Assembly (NCBI RefSeq): GCF_000005505.3
Contig: NC_016133.3
Location: 12,710,001 to 12,774,000, forward strand
Direction: 5' to 3'
Length of the DNA stretch: 64,000 bases
Origin: Brachypodium distachyon
Lineage: Eukaryota; Streptophyta; Magnoliopsida; Poales; Poaceae
Position 1 is the first letter of the stretch, and the number at the start of each line of letters is the position of its first letter. The position numbers and the translations under genes were made by a program. This document shows positions 24,898 through 36,323 of the stretch, piece after piece. The notes under the pieces were generated by a model that saw only the letters and a list, made by a program, of their open reading frames with translations, ran no database searches and was not told where the DNA came from.

Positions 24898-27800
24898 TTA
24901 ACCACTTTTGGCGACAATCCCGCCGCTGTAATAATCCCCGCTCGATTTGAGGACCTCCTTGTTGAGAATTTCGCTGATGTCCTTCTGGATCTCGTACACG
25001 AGAATTTCTGAGTTATGCCCTAACTCGGCGTTGGCTAGAAACCAATTCCTCACTTCTTTGAAGGTCTTCTTTCCCTTCGACCGGAAATCGTTGATGAACT
25101 GCTGGATAGTGCGCGCGCACTAGTAACCACAGTAGACGGATTCTTCAGGTTGTTGCTCGCAGGGGAACTTAAAAGTGTGCCTGAGGGGAGTGTCACGATT
25201 GCGGCTAAAGCTAGGCATCCCGTACCATTTCACCGCGTCACGGTAGGCTGTGTCGATGACATATTTGATCGGCTCAAAGTCGCGTTGTGGTTCATTCTCC
25301 TTGCGTCATAGTGGATCAAAATATGTGACCCCTCCAAGATTGAGGCAGATGGCGATTGTCACCCAATGGTCGCTGTTTCACAAAAAGACACACATTGTAT
25401 TAGCCAAATAATATAACAAGCAAGTCTTCCGACGGAAAAAGATGTATGTATTCACGCGAATTGAAAACAATTTACTGTAGATGGTACAATATCAATACAA
25501 AACGGCGGTCTTTGTGCTTCAACATGAATTGAGTGAGGTATTCAATGGCCAACCTTCTACTTTCGGCCAACAATGGTTCTGGACCAAGCAAAGTGGCGTT
25601 GAAGAGAAGGGGGTCGGCGATGGCCATCCCATATTGCTTCATCCTATAGGCCTCCCTCGTGTAGTGTACACACCACAGTATTAATATGGTGTTGTCGAGG
25701 CACTTGCGGTTGAAAAGGTGAAACAAGTCGAGGAAGTCAATGCCGAAGGTAACGTCGTTTTCCCTCTGGATTTCTCCCGTATTGGAGTCGAAGAAGCCAT
25801 AATGCTTTGACATTCGAACCCTAATTTCCAAATTTGTTAGGTCTGCGCCTAATGATGCCACATTCATGTATTTTTCATGGAGCTCCTGCATCTCCCGTGA
25901 CAGGCGATACAGGTCATCCCGGGACACCATCGGTTGTCCGGGGTGGAACAAGAGAATCGCCTGTCCACGAAATAAGACCCATCAGGCAATCTATCTCCAA
26001 CACGGGGGTGGGTGGACATCTTCAGAATGTCTAGTCGCTCTTCCCAAATCCCTTCTATCTGCGGCGCGGTCTTTTGTTGTCTTCCCGTAGAAGATGACTC
26101 TTTCCCCTCCTTGGAGGAGCCCTTGCTTGCCTTGCCGCCTGTCCCCCTCTTGTTTTTCCTGCGTCTCAGGAAATCAGAATTTTCCGGTTTATGGGGGACC
26201 TGCATCCCAAATGGGGCACTTGGATGGGGCTCCAACGGGGCCGATTGTGCTGCGGCTCTCCGAGGGACGGGTCTTGGTGCGGATGGCTTCGGGGCTTCGG
26301 GTTTGGGCAGCGACGGAGGATTTTGGCCTGCATTGTCATCGCTGCACTCCACCGCATGTGAGAAGTCTCGTTCTGCGGACTCATAGTCCAAAGGACTGGG
26401 TGAGGCGCCAAGCAGCGACGGAGACGTCAGGTGCCGGGCGGGTGGAGACGGACCGAGACGGGGCGACGGAGATGGAGACGGAGAAGGCTCCGTAGTGAGG
26501 ACCACCAACCTCTTAGGCCAGATGAGGTAGGAGTTGACACAATCCTTTAGGGTCGTCGCCTCTTCGTGCGGAGGATAAGGGACCGGTTCGTCCTCGAAGC
26601 CCTTGAGCACGGAGTCCACCTGCACCCTGACCATGTCATCTCGCAGGGTCACGTGGTGCACCACGGCCGTACGCGGCATCAGCAACCCGTGCGCCCCCAG
26701 AGGATTCCCCACCGTCGGCATGTGTAGCCAGCATTTGACGCTCTTCTACGCATGACAAACATGGCAACATCATTAATAGATTGGAGCATGATAGTGGTAT
26801 TTCACTATTTTTCGTAGCACGGGAAGACGCTTACCGTGAGGTTCTCGTCGGGTGGCCCAAGCGGGTCAAGCTGGCACTCGGTGCCGAAGCATGAGGTGCT
26901 CCTATTCCCCAGCGGGGACGGATCCGGTGTGGGTGGGGTTGGTTGGATGGGCGCCGGCGGGAAAACACCGTGATCAATGAAGTTGACGACGTCACGCTGG
27001 TCCCTTGCATGCCGCATGAGCTTCCTGAGCTCCTCCCTCGCAAACACCCGGATCTTCTCATCTAATTCCTCTGAGCTCTGTTCTTTGCTGGACGCCCTTC
27101 TGCGTTTCTTGGAACCTTGCTCTTTCGCCATCTGCCTGCGAAAGGGCCCGGAACCGACACCTCACATATGGCCCCCATGCTCATTTGGTTGCAGAGCGTA
27201 GCTGATGGCATCATCCCACTGTTGGTTGATAGACGAGTGGAAGCCGTCCGACTCCCACTCTGCCATTGCACCTTGTATACAAAAAACAACATGCTCAGTG
27301 TTAATCTTATATGTGAGTATAAGAAGCCCAACCAATAAAAGAAATGTCAGGACGAGTGCAGCCTCTTGCTTCTCTGACATAGGCTCCAGGCCCGCCCACT
27401 GATTTGCGGTCATGGACGACCGCAGGCATTTGCTGGAGCGCTCACTGCGAAGCAAAGTTGGGACCCTCGGCTGTATACCGGCTTGGTCCTCCTTCGCCCA
27501 CACCTTCTCCTTCCCGAGGCGTCCACGACTGCCGAGGCGGTGGTCGAATGGCCTTTTCTCACGAAGCTCCTTGTACCATTTTTGGCTGGCCTTGAATTCA
27601 TCTGACTTGACCCACACCTTGAACATCTCCCAGTCCTCCTCCGAGAACCCCTTCCAGTGCTTTTTAACCACTATCTTCCAGTCTTTGCCGATGAGCTTCC
27701 TGCAGTTATATTGCTACGTGCTCTGGCCCTTCCTCATGACTTGGTGCATCCGTCACTCCAACCGTCTCCTAATCTCATCATTGGCAGGCACGAACCGCTT

Positions 27801-29120
27801 CCATGCTGCCTCGTAACAGTCCTGCTTCACAGCTTCCGGGATGGCGCTCCATCTTTGATAGATCCGAGCGCGTACCCGTACGATGACGTTGCATGTGTTC
27901 GAGAATCTTTCTGCAGCCTCCAACGGTTCCTCCGGGTAGCTTTCTTTATTGAGCTTGGTGACGACCCACGACTCCGACGGCACCTTGTTCGCCCCCCGCT
28001 TGTACTTCGACTGAGTAGTCGCCGTAGCCTGAGACGTCGCACGTTAGCTGCTCCTTCAAGGAGCAGCTTCTCCTCGGCTCCTTCAAGGAACAGCTACTCC
28101 TCGGCTCCTTCTTCGCCATGCTCGAAGTCATCGCTCATGGCAATTTCCGAACCCGAGGAAGATGCCCCCGCTTCTTCTTCGACTTCTCCCTCCACAACCG
28201 ATGGCTGCTCAGGCACCTCTTCAACGCGAGCCTGAGGTTCCTATCCAACACTTATAAAAGTAATTTAAAAAAACGAAAAAATTCGGCATGACCTATGCTG
28301 TAAAACAAGAAAATTTCGGCATGACTATTGCTGTAAAACAACAAATGAGTCTACCCGAATTTTATACCTGCATAAAAAAAATTCCCACCCACATATACCC
28401 CCTCGGCACAATGGCCGGACCCTTCTCAACAACCCGACACGATGGCCGGGCCCACATTCCTCATATCAACCGAGACGATGGTCGGGATCACATGCATGTA
28501 TCAATCTTTGCACCAAGAGCAGCAATAACGAACATAAATAGCAACCACATGGCAAATGTGGTTAGCAATTAAAAATGCAATAAAAAAACGAACATAAACA
28601 GCAAGATTTAAACCCTAAATAGCTAGAACTAAACATTAAAAAGGCTAAGTAACTAGAACTAAACATAAACAGCCAGATTTAAATCCTAAATAGTTAGAAC
28701 TAAACATTAAAAATCCAAAGTAACTAGAACTAAACATAAACAGCAAGATTTAAACCCTAAATAGCTAGAACTAAACATTAAAATGCCTAATTAACTTCAA
28801 AATTCAAAAATGATAAACCCTAACACTAGGCAGCAATCTAATTGGACCCTAATTCAACCTAATTTAACCCTAGTTGAACCTAATGTGACCCTAATTCAAC
28901 TAATTTAGGTCTAATTCAACCTAATTTATTTAACATCAAGGGAGAGAGAGGCCATACCGTCGCCGGAGTTGGGGCGGCCGGTGGAGGCGGCGGCGCCGAG
29001 GAGGCCCGGCCGCGCCCCTGGCGATGCGGCCGGGCGGCGGCAAGGCGGGGCCTTCGGGGCGAGGGGCTTCCCGCTCCTCGTCGTCCGTTGCGACCCCCCG
29101 CTCGGGTCCTGCGAAGACAT
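24898..29120 (-). pseudogene. CACTA second gene: PF03004-like region plus Ulp1-like (C48) protease domain, broken
   Basis: Reading on the minus strand, a start at 29120 (MSSQDPSGGSQ) opens a Pro/Ala-rich first exon ending at a donor at 28958. About 27980-27180 carries a region like the plant En/Spm transposase family PF03004: SWVVTKLNKESYPEEPLEAA, then EEDWEMFKVWVKSDEFKASQ, then HRLGSRGRLGKEKVW. About 26720-25470 is a Pro/Ser-rich linker followed by helices. The end (25370-24898) matches a Ulp1/SENP cysteine protease: His in DHW (codon near 25367), Asp in YFDP (25315-25317), Cys in CGY (25129-25131). In-frame stops lie at 25306-25308 (TGA) and 25120-25122 (TAG), and frames shift near 28.08 kb. 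Members of this family desumoylate or process SUMO-like proteins; this copy cannot make the domain. Confidence 0.7.
28590..28800. repeat. Tandem repeats of about 70 bases in a CACTA intron
   Basis: Three imperfect copies of a unit containing ACAGCAAGATTTAAACCC, TAAATAGCTAGAACTAAACA and TTAAAA start near 28599, 28668 and 28739. They are followed (28845-28930) by short iterations of CCTAATTCAACCTAATTT. They lie in what appears to be the first intron of the CACTA second gene. Confidence 0.7.
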
Positions 29121-30910
29121 GGCGGCGGCTAGGGTTAGGGTTTGGGAGGCGAGGAGAAGGGTGGCGGCGAGGGAGGCGCGAGGGAGGGGAGGGGAGGCGA
29201 GGGAGAAGGGCGGCGGCAGCGGCGCGAGATTTGGGCAGCGCTTCGCCCTCAGGGAGCTTGAGGAAGCGCTGCTAGTCGAGAAGACGTGCGCTTTGGATAC
29301 GAAAATTTTCCCCAAGTCCCGCTCTGTAATATATATAGGGAACATCACCAATGGCGGGTATTTCGTAGATACCCGCCACTAGTGATCCCTCCTAGGGTTA
29401 CTGGTACAGGTGACCACCGGTGGCGGGGATTTCCGGATACCCGCCATTGGTGACCCACCAGTGGCGGGTATATGAAAACCCCATCACTGGTAATTGGAAC
29501 AACAGTGAGGGTTCACCACATTCCTGTTCCACGCACCAGTGGCGGTGATGTTGTATATACCCGCCACTGGTTAATATTTTGGTTCTAGTATTATATTCTT
29601 GTTATATTCTGTGTCTCTCTGAAAATTATAACACCTGCACTTTCAAGTGTATAATAATTATTTCTTGTCTCACTAAAGATTTCAATGTTAAATACATTGC
29701 TGAAAATGAAATATTTATGCTTTTATAGTATTTACTGTGGTTAAAAATTGTTATAAATTACAAAATTGCTCAGAATGGTCTGATATTTGGCATGGAGGCT
29801 TCTCACACAACAATATGCCTTTATATGAAGGTTGGTGTCAAAATTCCAAATGAAGCCCATAAGAATACCATATTAGGATCATCTAGGTAGATATCTGTGA
29901 TACTTTCTAAGCCAACATCCAAATTGTAACATTATAACAACTTCGAGCTTGATTTTTTCCATGTGGCTTCATTAGAATGAGAGGTGTTCCCATGCCAAGT
30001 TTCAGCTCATTTTGATGAAAATTGAATTTTATGGAATTAAATTAGCAACAAAGCCACACATAATCACAGAAATTTGTATGAAATACTAAGAATTAATGTC
30101 TAAAACTTGTATTGGGAACAAACAATATTATTATACACCCAAAAGTACAACTGCTATATATTTTGGGAACGTAGAGAATATAATAAGATTATAATAGTGC
30201 ATTCTGAAATCATTACTAGTGGCGGGTTTCATACAAATCACCGCCACCGGTGAGTTGGACAAGATTTGGGAAATCCCTAAGTCCTGTAGCACTCACCAGT
30301 GGCGGGTTTCAGGAAAATCACTGTCACTGGTGCCCGCTTCCGGTGGCGGGTTTCCCTGTAATCACCCCCCCGGTACCCCTTCCAGTGGCGGGTTTCAGGG
30401 AAATCACCGCGAATGGTGGCTTTCTGCGGGCTGCCGCGCGAGGCGAGGTGGGAGTTTAGTCCAACCTCGCTAGTTTACAAGCGATTCGATCAGCATATAA
30501 GGCATTTCTCTCTTCTCCCATCAGCTTCCGAATATTCCACTCCCTGTCTCCTGTGCTCCTCGTCTGGCTTGTGGGCCCGGTACCTGTACTGTTCTTTGTG
30601 GGCTCGGATTACAGCCCCGTGGGCCCGGGTTTGCGTTGGCCTAATAGGTAGTAGGCTGCTCCCGGGTTCGCCTGGCTAGGCCCGAACCCGAAACGCTCAG
30701 TTGACCCGAGCGGGTTTAAAAACTTTTTTTTTCTCCTTTATAATGAAAATAACATGTAATAAGATTTAAAAAAAAATCCATATCTCTTAATTGTTTCCGA
30801 AATCGAAACAAGCAAATAAAATATGCATTCACACTAGAAAAATATTTCGAACAAATTTACGGCATTTGTTTTCAAATTTGAACAAGTTAAAATTCGAACC
30901 TCGTTAGAAT

Positions 30911-32425
30911 TCAAATTACATTGAAAATCATCAACGAGCATAATTGATCAAAATTACACAAATAGTGAACTATTGGACAATCTTGTCTTTTTCTTTGTTG
31001 TCTTCTCTTTCCTCTTATACGTTTGGATCTCATCGTGGCTGATTCTGGCGTAGGCCTTGTCTTGTGTGGGTAATTTTGACTTCTTTCTTGTCTGGATCGT
31101 TTGTCTTGCCACCTCTTCTTCTTGCCTGGTCGTGGGATCGGGAAACCTTCATAGTCTTGTTGTGAAGTTACTCCGTCGACCCCAATAATGCTTCTTTTAC
31201 CTCTCCTCACGACTACGCGGTTTTTCACTATCGGGTCTTCTATGAAGAAGACTTGTTTGCATTTGAAAGCAAACTGCCATGGTTCAAGCAGTGCCGAGAT
31301 TCTTTTGACGTTCACCTGATGACGGGGAATCTCTTTTGGCAGAATCATTGTTGTGAACCTATGATCTTCATGCCTGACATCGCGTGTCCATCTGATGCGA
31401 AACATGGCATGGTGGTGAAGGTGTAGTCAAGCTCCCAGATCTCTTTGACCACGCCGTAGTACGCTTCAGTCTGGCCTTCGCTGTCGACCAAACGTTGGGA
31501 GAAAGAACATCTCACATTCGCACAATATATGTATCATTGCATCCCTCAGTTGCAGGCAACGGTCCACCGTGATGGACTTCTGGCTGATCGTGTCGAAAAA
31601 GTCACAGAGCTTCATGACCGTCTCTCTCACCCATGGCTCCATGTAGCCTCTTATTGCAACCGGAAGTAGTTGCGTGAGAATCACGTGGCAGTCATGAGAC
31701 TTCATGCCAACCAGCTTGTGGCTCTTCATGTCAACGAGTTTATTGATGCTGGATGAGTAGTTCGATGGAACTTTGATGCCATGGAGACACTCGCACATTC
31801 TATGCAGCTCGGCTTTGCTCAGACTGTAACATGCAGGTTTGCATCGCGTATATATCGTGCGTTCACCATCCTTGTTTTCCTGGGGCGCCTCTTCCTCTAT
31901 CGGCCACAGCTTCTCCCTTATCCCCATCCAGTGCAGGTCCTTCCGTGTCTTTGGTCCATCTTTTGACTTGTCCGCGTGGTGCATCATCAAGCCCAACAGG
32001 CTGTCGCACATGTTCTTCTCGACATCCGTGACGTCTATGGTGTGACGGCTCTGTAAGAACCTCCAGTAAGGCAGGTCCCAGAACACGGACCTCCTCTTGT
32101 ACGTAAGGCCGCCATCTGGACCGGCAGCTGACTGTGCTTTCCCGGCCACGACTTCGAGGTCCCTGACAATTTCGTATACTTCGTGTCCAATCAATTCCCT
32201 CGGTTTGTGCCGGCTCTCTGCCCTCCCGTTGAAGTTTTTCTTATCATCCCTCCACGGGTCCTTCATCTCCAGCCACTTACGGTGTCCCATGTACACAATC
32301 TTTTTTGATTCTGGCAGGAACAACCCTTCTGTCTCGTCCCCGCACTTTGTGCACGCTTTGTACCCATGTGATGACTGGCACGATGAGTTCCCGTTCGCCA
32401 GGTAGTCATGCACACATGTCACGAG
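30911..32425 (-). pseudogene. CACTA TNP2 transposase remnant (tnp2, DUF4218, DUF4216 regions)
   Basis: The minus-strand frame 32422-31466 reads like the middle and C-terminal part of the TNP2/TNPD transposase: GYKACTKCGDETEG (Cys pair), KSFNG-like KNFNGRAE, YKRRSVFWDLPYWRFLQSRH, IDVTDVEKNMCDSLLG and KLVGMKSHDCHVILTQLLPV. It ends abruptly at EMFFLPTFGRQRR. A second frame, with upstream AYYGVVKEIWELDYTF continuing into 31405-30911, is the DUF4216 region (PRHQVNVKRISALLEPWQFA, RRGKRSIIGVDGV). The start of TNP2 and the end of DUF4218 are missing, so at least two segments have been lost. The upstream loss abuts an internal repeat cluster at 32.5 kb. It is inactive as it stands. Confidence 0.85.
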
Positions 32426-32922
32426 AGCTTCGGGCTCGCACAGTACTTATATATAAGAAGGTCACCAGCGGCGGGTGTAAGGATAAACCACCACTGGTGA
32501 CTTCCAGCGGCGGGCGGAAAAATAAACCGCCACTGGAGGACTCAGCAGTGGCGGGTTAAAGGAGGCCCGCCACTGTTTCTCTCCCACCAGTTTCCCCTCT
32601 TTAGGGTGCATTTGGTTCTGCTTTGCTTTTCGAGAAAACTGCTTTGCTTTTTCTGCTGTGGAAAAGCTGCTTTGCTTTTCATGCTGTGAAAAAGCAGGAA
32701 GCGTGTTTGGTTAGGACAACTGCTTTTGCTTTTGTAATTATGTGAAGACTGTTTATATGCGAATTGATCGTAAATTTATGATCTTTGCATTGATTGTGAC
32801 GACGAAGAAAAAATTAATTTTGATTATAATATTGTTTACATAAGAAATAAAGACCTTCGTTCTATAGTATAACACAAAATATATATGGTTCACGGATAAT
32901 GTATGCCATGGACATAGCTAAA

Positions 32923-33980
32923 CTACCTCGCTCTCGCAGCAAACAAAGCATTGGCGATCCTATCACGAATGATGTTCATCGTAACCACGCCAGGTCCCTC
33001 GGGAACGACATATCCGTCCTCTCCCTCTGGACCGTCATCCCCTTGTGTCGTTCCAACCTCAGCCCCTTCAGGCATGTACTCTTCATCTGCATCACAGCTA
33101 TCGAATTCCACATCGGGCAACTTGCTATCACGAATGAAATTGTGCAAGGCAATGCAAGCTAGAATGATCCTCGTTTGTGCTCGAGGCTTGAAACTTGGCA
33201 TAGATTTTAATATACGCCACTTTTGCTTAAGAACCGCAAATGAACGCTCAATGACATTGCGAAGGGATGAGTGCAAGAAGTTGAATATCTCATCCCTCCC
33301 TTGAAGTACACGGCCACGAGGAAGACGGAACTCCGGTAGATGGTATGTACTCCCCTTGATCGGTGCAAGGTATCCAGTTCGGTTAGGATAACCAGAATCC
33401 ACAAGGTAGTACTTGTCTACAAGTAAACAACAAGTTAGCTTTAAAAAATGAAGAAAAAGAATATCATCAAGAATAAGTTTGTACCTTTGGGAGGGACGGG
33501 AAAACAAGGAAAATTTGCCAATGCATGATTGAGGACCCTTGTATCATGTACAGATCCGGGCCAACCATCAACCCCAAAGATAAACCTCATGTCGAAGTCA
33601 CACATCGCTAGCACATTCTGAGATGTATATCCATGTCGACATGTGTAGTTCACCGTTTCATCGGTTGGGACAATAACAGGGATATGTGTTCCATCAATAG
33701 CGCCAATAGCTCCCCTGAAATGAGGCCAAAAACGTTCTTCTCTGACCTTATCATGTTCGACACTGAAAGTAGGATCTCTCGGCTTGATGTTGTGTTTCGA
33801 TAACTTGCACAGACATCTCAATACTTCCTTGAACTTTGTGTGAACTGTCCACAGCAACCATGTAAAACGGTTTTCAACTTGTGCAAATGATTGCGGGCCT
33901 CCAACAATCCATAAGAACATAGCTAATGACTCAATTGATGAGACATGGCTAGTGGACCTCAAACCATAGGACTGTTTCAT
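32923..33980 (-). CDS. PIF/Harbinger transposase (DDE_Tnp_4, HARBI1-like)
   Basis: Two exons on the minus strand, 33980-33485 and 33416-32923, join in frame to 329 residues across a 68-bp GT-AG intron. Visible blocks are VSSIESLAMFLWIVG (N-terminal helix-turn-helix-like region), GAIGAIDGTHIPV with candidate catalytic Asp96, DGWPGSVHDTRVL with candidate Asp146, and RNVIERSFAVLK with candidate Glu222. The three acidic residues expected of the DDE family are therefore present. The protein is somewhat short at the N terminus, and the frame upstream of the Met at 33980 runs directly into SANT/Myb-like sequence. I see no stop or frameshift inside the catalytic part. Whether it is expressed cannot be told from sequence. 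Confidence 0.85.
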
Positions 33981-34012
33981 GTTCTCCCATTTGTTCTTAA
34001 ATTGTGTCTTGG

Positions 34013-34171
34013 TTAGTTTCTTTCCCGTTTTTGCAGCAAATTATCCTCAAGGTTCTTCCAACCTTTGTTGTTCAAATAGGTAGTAGGCCTATTTCCAGCA
34101 AGTACCTCCTCCTTGCAAATATCAACAAAATGTTTGACATTTGCCTCATCCCAAACTGCCTTCTCACCCAT
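34013..34171 (-). CDS. SANT/Myb-like DNA-binding ORF of the Harbinger element, frameshifted
   Basis: A 52-residue minus-strand frame starts at 34171 (MGEKAVWDEANVKHFVDICK) and continues EEVLAGNRPTTYLNNKGWKN, the first part of the plant Myb/SANT-like domain found in the second protein of PIF/Harbinger elements. That protein normally binds the transposase and helps recognise the ends. The frame stops at TAA 34013-34015. The rest of the domain (TGKKLTKTQFKNKWENMKQ) continues in another frame from about 34030, suggesting a one-base loss in the A-run at 34028-34032. That second frame leads straight into the transposase start at 33980. Confidence 0.6.
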   Translation of the reverse strand: MGEKAVWDEANVKHFVDICKEEVLAGNRPTTYLNNKGWKNLEDNLLQKRERN

Positions 34172-36050
34172 ACTTCAATAAAAAAGTTTGGAACAAACAT
34201 TACTTCAGTGACAATGCAACAATCTATACCAGCACAATTCCATAATTGTAATAAACGGTACATTATTGTAACAATCCATACATTATTGTACTGCAGACAT
34301 CGGCGTGAGGATTTGGAGGAGGATGCACAGGGGGATTTGGAGGGGATTGGTGTGAGGATTTGGAGGGGATGAGGAGGCATACCTGAGGAGAGGAAGCGCC
34401 GGTGGGGAGTAGGGGCGGGCCGCCGTCGGTGTCTGCAGGTTGGAGGGGAACGGGGTGAGGAAGCGCAGGGGGATTTGGAGAGGAAGCGCCGGTCGGAGGC
34501 ATACTTGAGGAGAGGAAGCAGGCGTGGGGCGTCGGGGCAGGGCGGCCTGGGACGGTGGTCGGGCAAGGAAGGCCGTCGGGCGCGCCGCCGGTGGGTAAGG
34601 AGGCGGGCGGGGACGAGCGTCGGGGCAGGGCGCCGGAGAGGAAGCGGGCGTCGGGCGGCGGGGCAGGGCGGCCTGGGACGGCCGTCGGGGCGCCGCCAGC
34701 GGGTAAGGAGGCGGGCAGGGACGAGTGTCGGGGCGTGCCGCCGCCGGTAGGGTTCGCCTTGCTCGATGCGAGAGAAGAACGGCCCGTGGAGTCCTTCTGT
34801 TTCGGTCGGGGCATGGAAATAACACGCGAATCGTTTTCACTTATTGGTGGCAAGGTGGGTAATTAACCTGAAGTTGGCAAAGTAAAGCAACCAAAAGTAC
34901 CTCTGGATCTACTTTGAGAATTGTACTACGAAAAGCAAATTCCTTTTTTGCTTTTTGCTGTGGAAAAGAGCCCTTTGGTTAGCTTTTTTTGCTTTTTGAA
35001 AGCAAAAGCTGAAAAGCACTGTAACCAAACACACCCTTAGTCCCACCTCGCTAGTTTACATGAGTTCCGACCAGCATAAAAAGGATTCTGCCGCCCCACT
35101 TACCGGTGGTTACTACTCAGTGCTCAGTGCGTTCCCCGTTCCGGTTGAGTACTAAACGAATGATCGGACGGTGCTTAAGGGGTTCAGGGAAGGTCACTGA
35201 GACTGAGTAGTACCACCATGTATCGGGTGGTCTACCAGTGGCGGTTTTTTTTACAGCCGCCACTGATGGTTATTAGGGTTTCCATGGCCATTTCCAGTGG
35301 CGGTGACTTGTTTCGGGACAATATCACCGCCACTGGTGGCGCTCGTGGATGCCTCGAGAGGTCTCCAGTGGTGGTGTGTTTTTTGGTCTGTTTTAACCGC
35401 CACTGAAGGGGATCACGGATGGGGTTTTATTTAGTAGTGTCTCTATTCTTCAACTGCGTTGAAACTAACTAGTATCATTAATTTTGAGACGGATAATGTA
35501 GATTAATTGAACAATGTTAGGCCATGACTTTATAGAAAAAATATCGTAATTTCAATTAATTATCTACTGGAATCTAGGCGAAAAGAGACGATCGGTCGAT
35601 TTGCACAAATAATGGCAGCATTTTGGCACGCAAAAGCAAGGGACGGACACACGCTGAATGCTGATTGGAGATTCTTGATGGAGATCGGTGATAATATATA
35701 TGCATCTGTAGTGCTGGCATGGTGCAAGGGAATTGTATATATGCGGCCACGTGAGCCTTTTTATCCCTTTTCCCGGCCGGGCCGTTTGCCACGTCGGCTT
35801 CGCCCAATGTCAAAGGACACGTGGATGGCTGCCGTTGCATTTGATCTGAAAGAAAAAGGAGATGCAGCAGAGAAGGCCATGCTGATGGATGCTGCACGAC
35901 CAGCAGCATCCACATCGTCCATCAATCAATCAATCATGGGCCTGGTGCATCTTGGCAAAGGTGGGGAAAAAAACGCAAAGTCAAAATTGAACAGGACATC
36001 CGTCGTGGTTCAAATGGGACCCCTGGTTGTTCTTTGTTTTGCCCCGGTAT

Positions 36051-36323
36051 AGGTTTAGAAAAACATTACAGACACAAATGCTCAGAAACACGCACATGTG
36101 CACACATACTCATATGAGCATCTTCGATAGAATTAGCCGGCCAACGGAGATATTAAGAGATTGATGAAATTACCACGAGTGTCTCGCTGTTGACGGGTAC
36201 ACCACCTACCATTGAGAATAGCGCCGGTTAAATGTGAGCATACATGTCAAGTCTATGACTTGAATCTGGGTGGGCTGGTTTCACCACAAGAAACCAAATC
36301 ACTTGAGTTACGCTCGGTTCACT
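36051..36323 (-). mobile_element. tRNA-derived SINE with 10-bp target duplication
   Basis: 273 bases flanked by perfect GCCCCGGTAT direct repeats (36041-36050 and 36324-36333). On the minus strand the 5' end reads ACCGAGCGTAACTCAAGTGA, resembling a pol III A box (TAGCTCAACTGG type). About 40 bases further AGATTCAAGTC resembles a degraded B box (GGTTCGANTCC). The 3' part is the TG-rich tail usual for grass SINEs (GTGTGCACATGTGCGTGTTT). No coding capacity; presumably inactive because both boxes are mutated. Confidence 0.8.

Larger units (their letters stand above)
32604..35036 (-). mobile_element. PIF/Harbinger DNA transposon nested in the CACTA element
   Basis: 2,433 bases flanked by TTA (32601-32603 and 35037-35039), the 3-bp target duplication of PIF/Harbinger. 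Ends are inverted repeats: GGGTGCATTTGGTTCTGC on the left and GGGTGTGTTTGGTTACAG read inward from the right. GCTTTGCTTTTC-like words repeat near both ends. It carries a DDE transposase and a SANT/Myb-like ORF on the minus strand, plus a GC-rich tandem-repeat stretch (about 34380-34745). Inserted after the CACTA had landed. Confidence 0.93.
24390..35439 (-). mobile_element. CACTA (En/Spm-type) DNA transposon, decayed
   Basis: The left end starts CACTACTTCAGAAAACCCC at 24390. The right end, read inward on the minus strand from 35439, starts CACTACTAAATAAAACCCC. Both flanks carry TCT (24387-24389 and 35440-35442), the 3-bp target duplication expected of CACTA elements. Removing the nested Harbinger (32604-35036 plus its TTA duplication) leaves about 8.6 kb. 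Subterminal repeats are paired CCAGTGGCGG / CCGCCACTGG words in clusters at 24400-24690 and 35230-35405. Additional clusters sit inside at 29345-29575, 30215-30420 and 32465-32575. Gene remnants run on the minus strand: TNP2 first, then a second gene ending in a Ulp1-like domain. Stops and deletions mean it cannot be autonomous. Confidence 0.92.

Noticed and set aside
25472..25951. 159-codon minus-strand frame as an independent gene
   Set aside because: It is the segment just before the Ulp1-like domain in the CACTA second gene and has no start or promoter of its own.
29024..29382. Plus-strand Gly/Arg-rich frames at 29.0-29.4 kb
   Set aside because: Opposite strand of the GC-rich first exon of the CACTA second gene; no similarity.
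29345..29575. Short regularly spaced repeats resembling a CRISPR-like or satellite array
   Set aside because: Units are inverted pairs of CCAGTGGCGG, identical to the CACTA subterminal repeats, in a plant genome.
34263..34853. 196-codon Pro/Ala-rich minus-strand frame in the Harbinger element
   Set aside because: Produced by GC-rich tandem repeats (GTAAGGAGGCGGGC units at about 34590 and 34700). It could be the leader of the SANT-like ORF but shows no domain.
35612..36052. 146-codon plus-strand frame right of the CACTA element
   Set aside because: No recognisable domain, and no promoter or splice support. Its end overlaps the SINE target duplication.
36051..36323. Possible tRNA gene because of A-box and B-box-like words
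   Set aside because: No cloverleaf can be drawn; the 10-bp flanking duplications and TG-rich tail fit a SINE.
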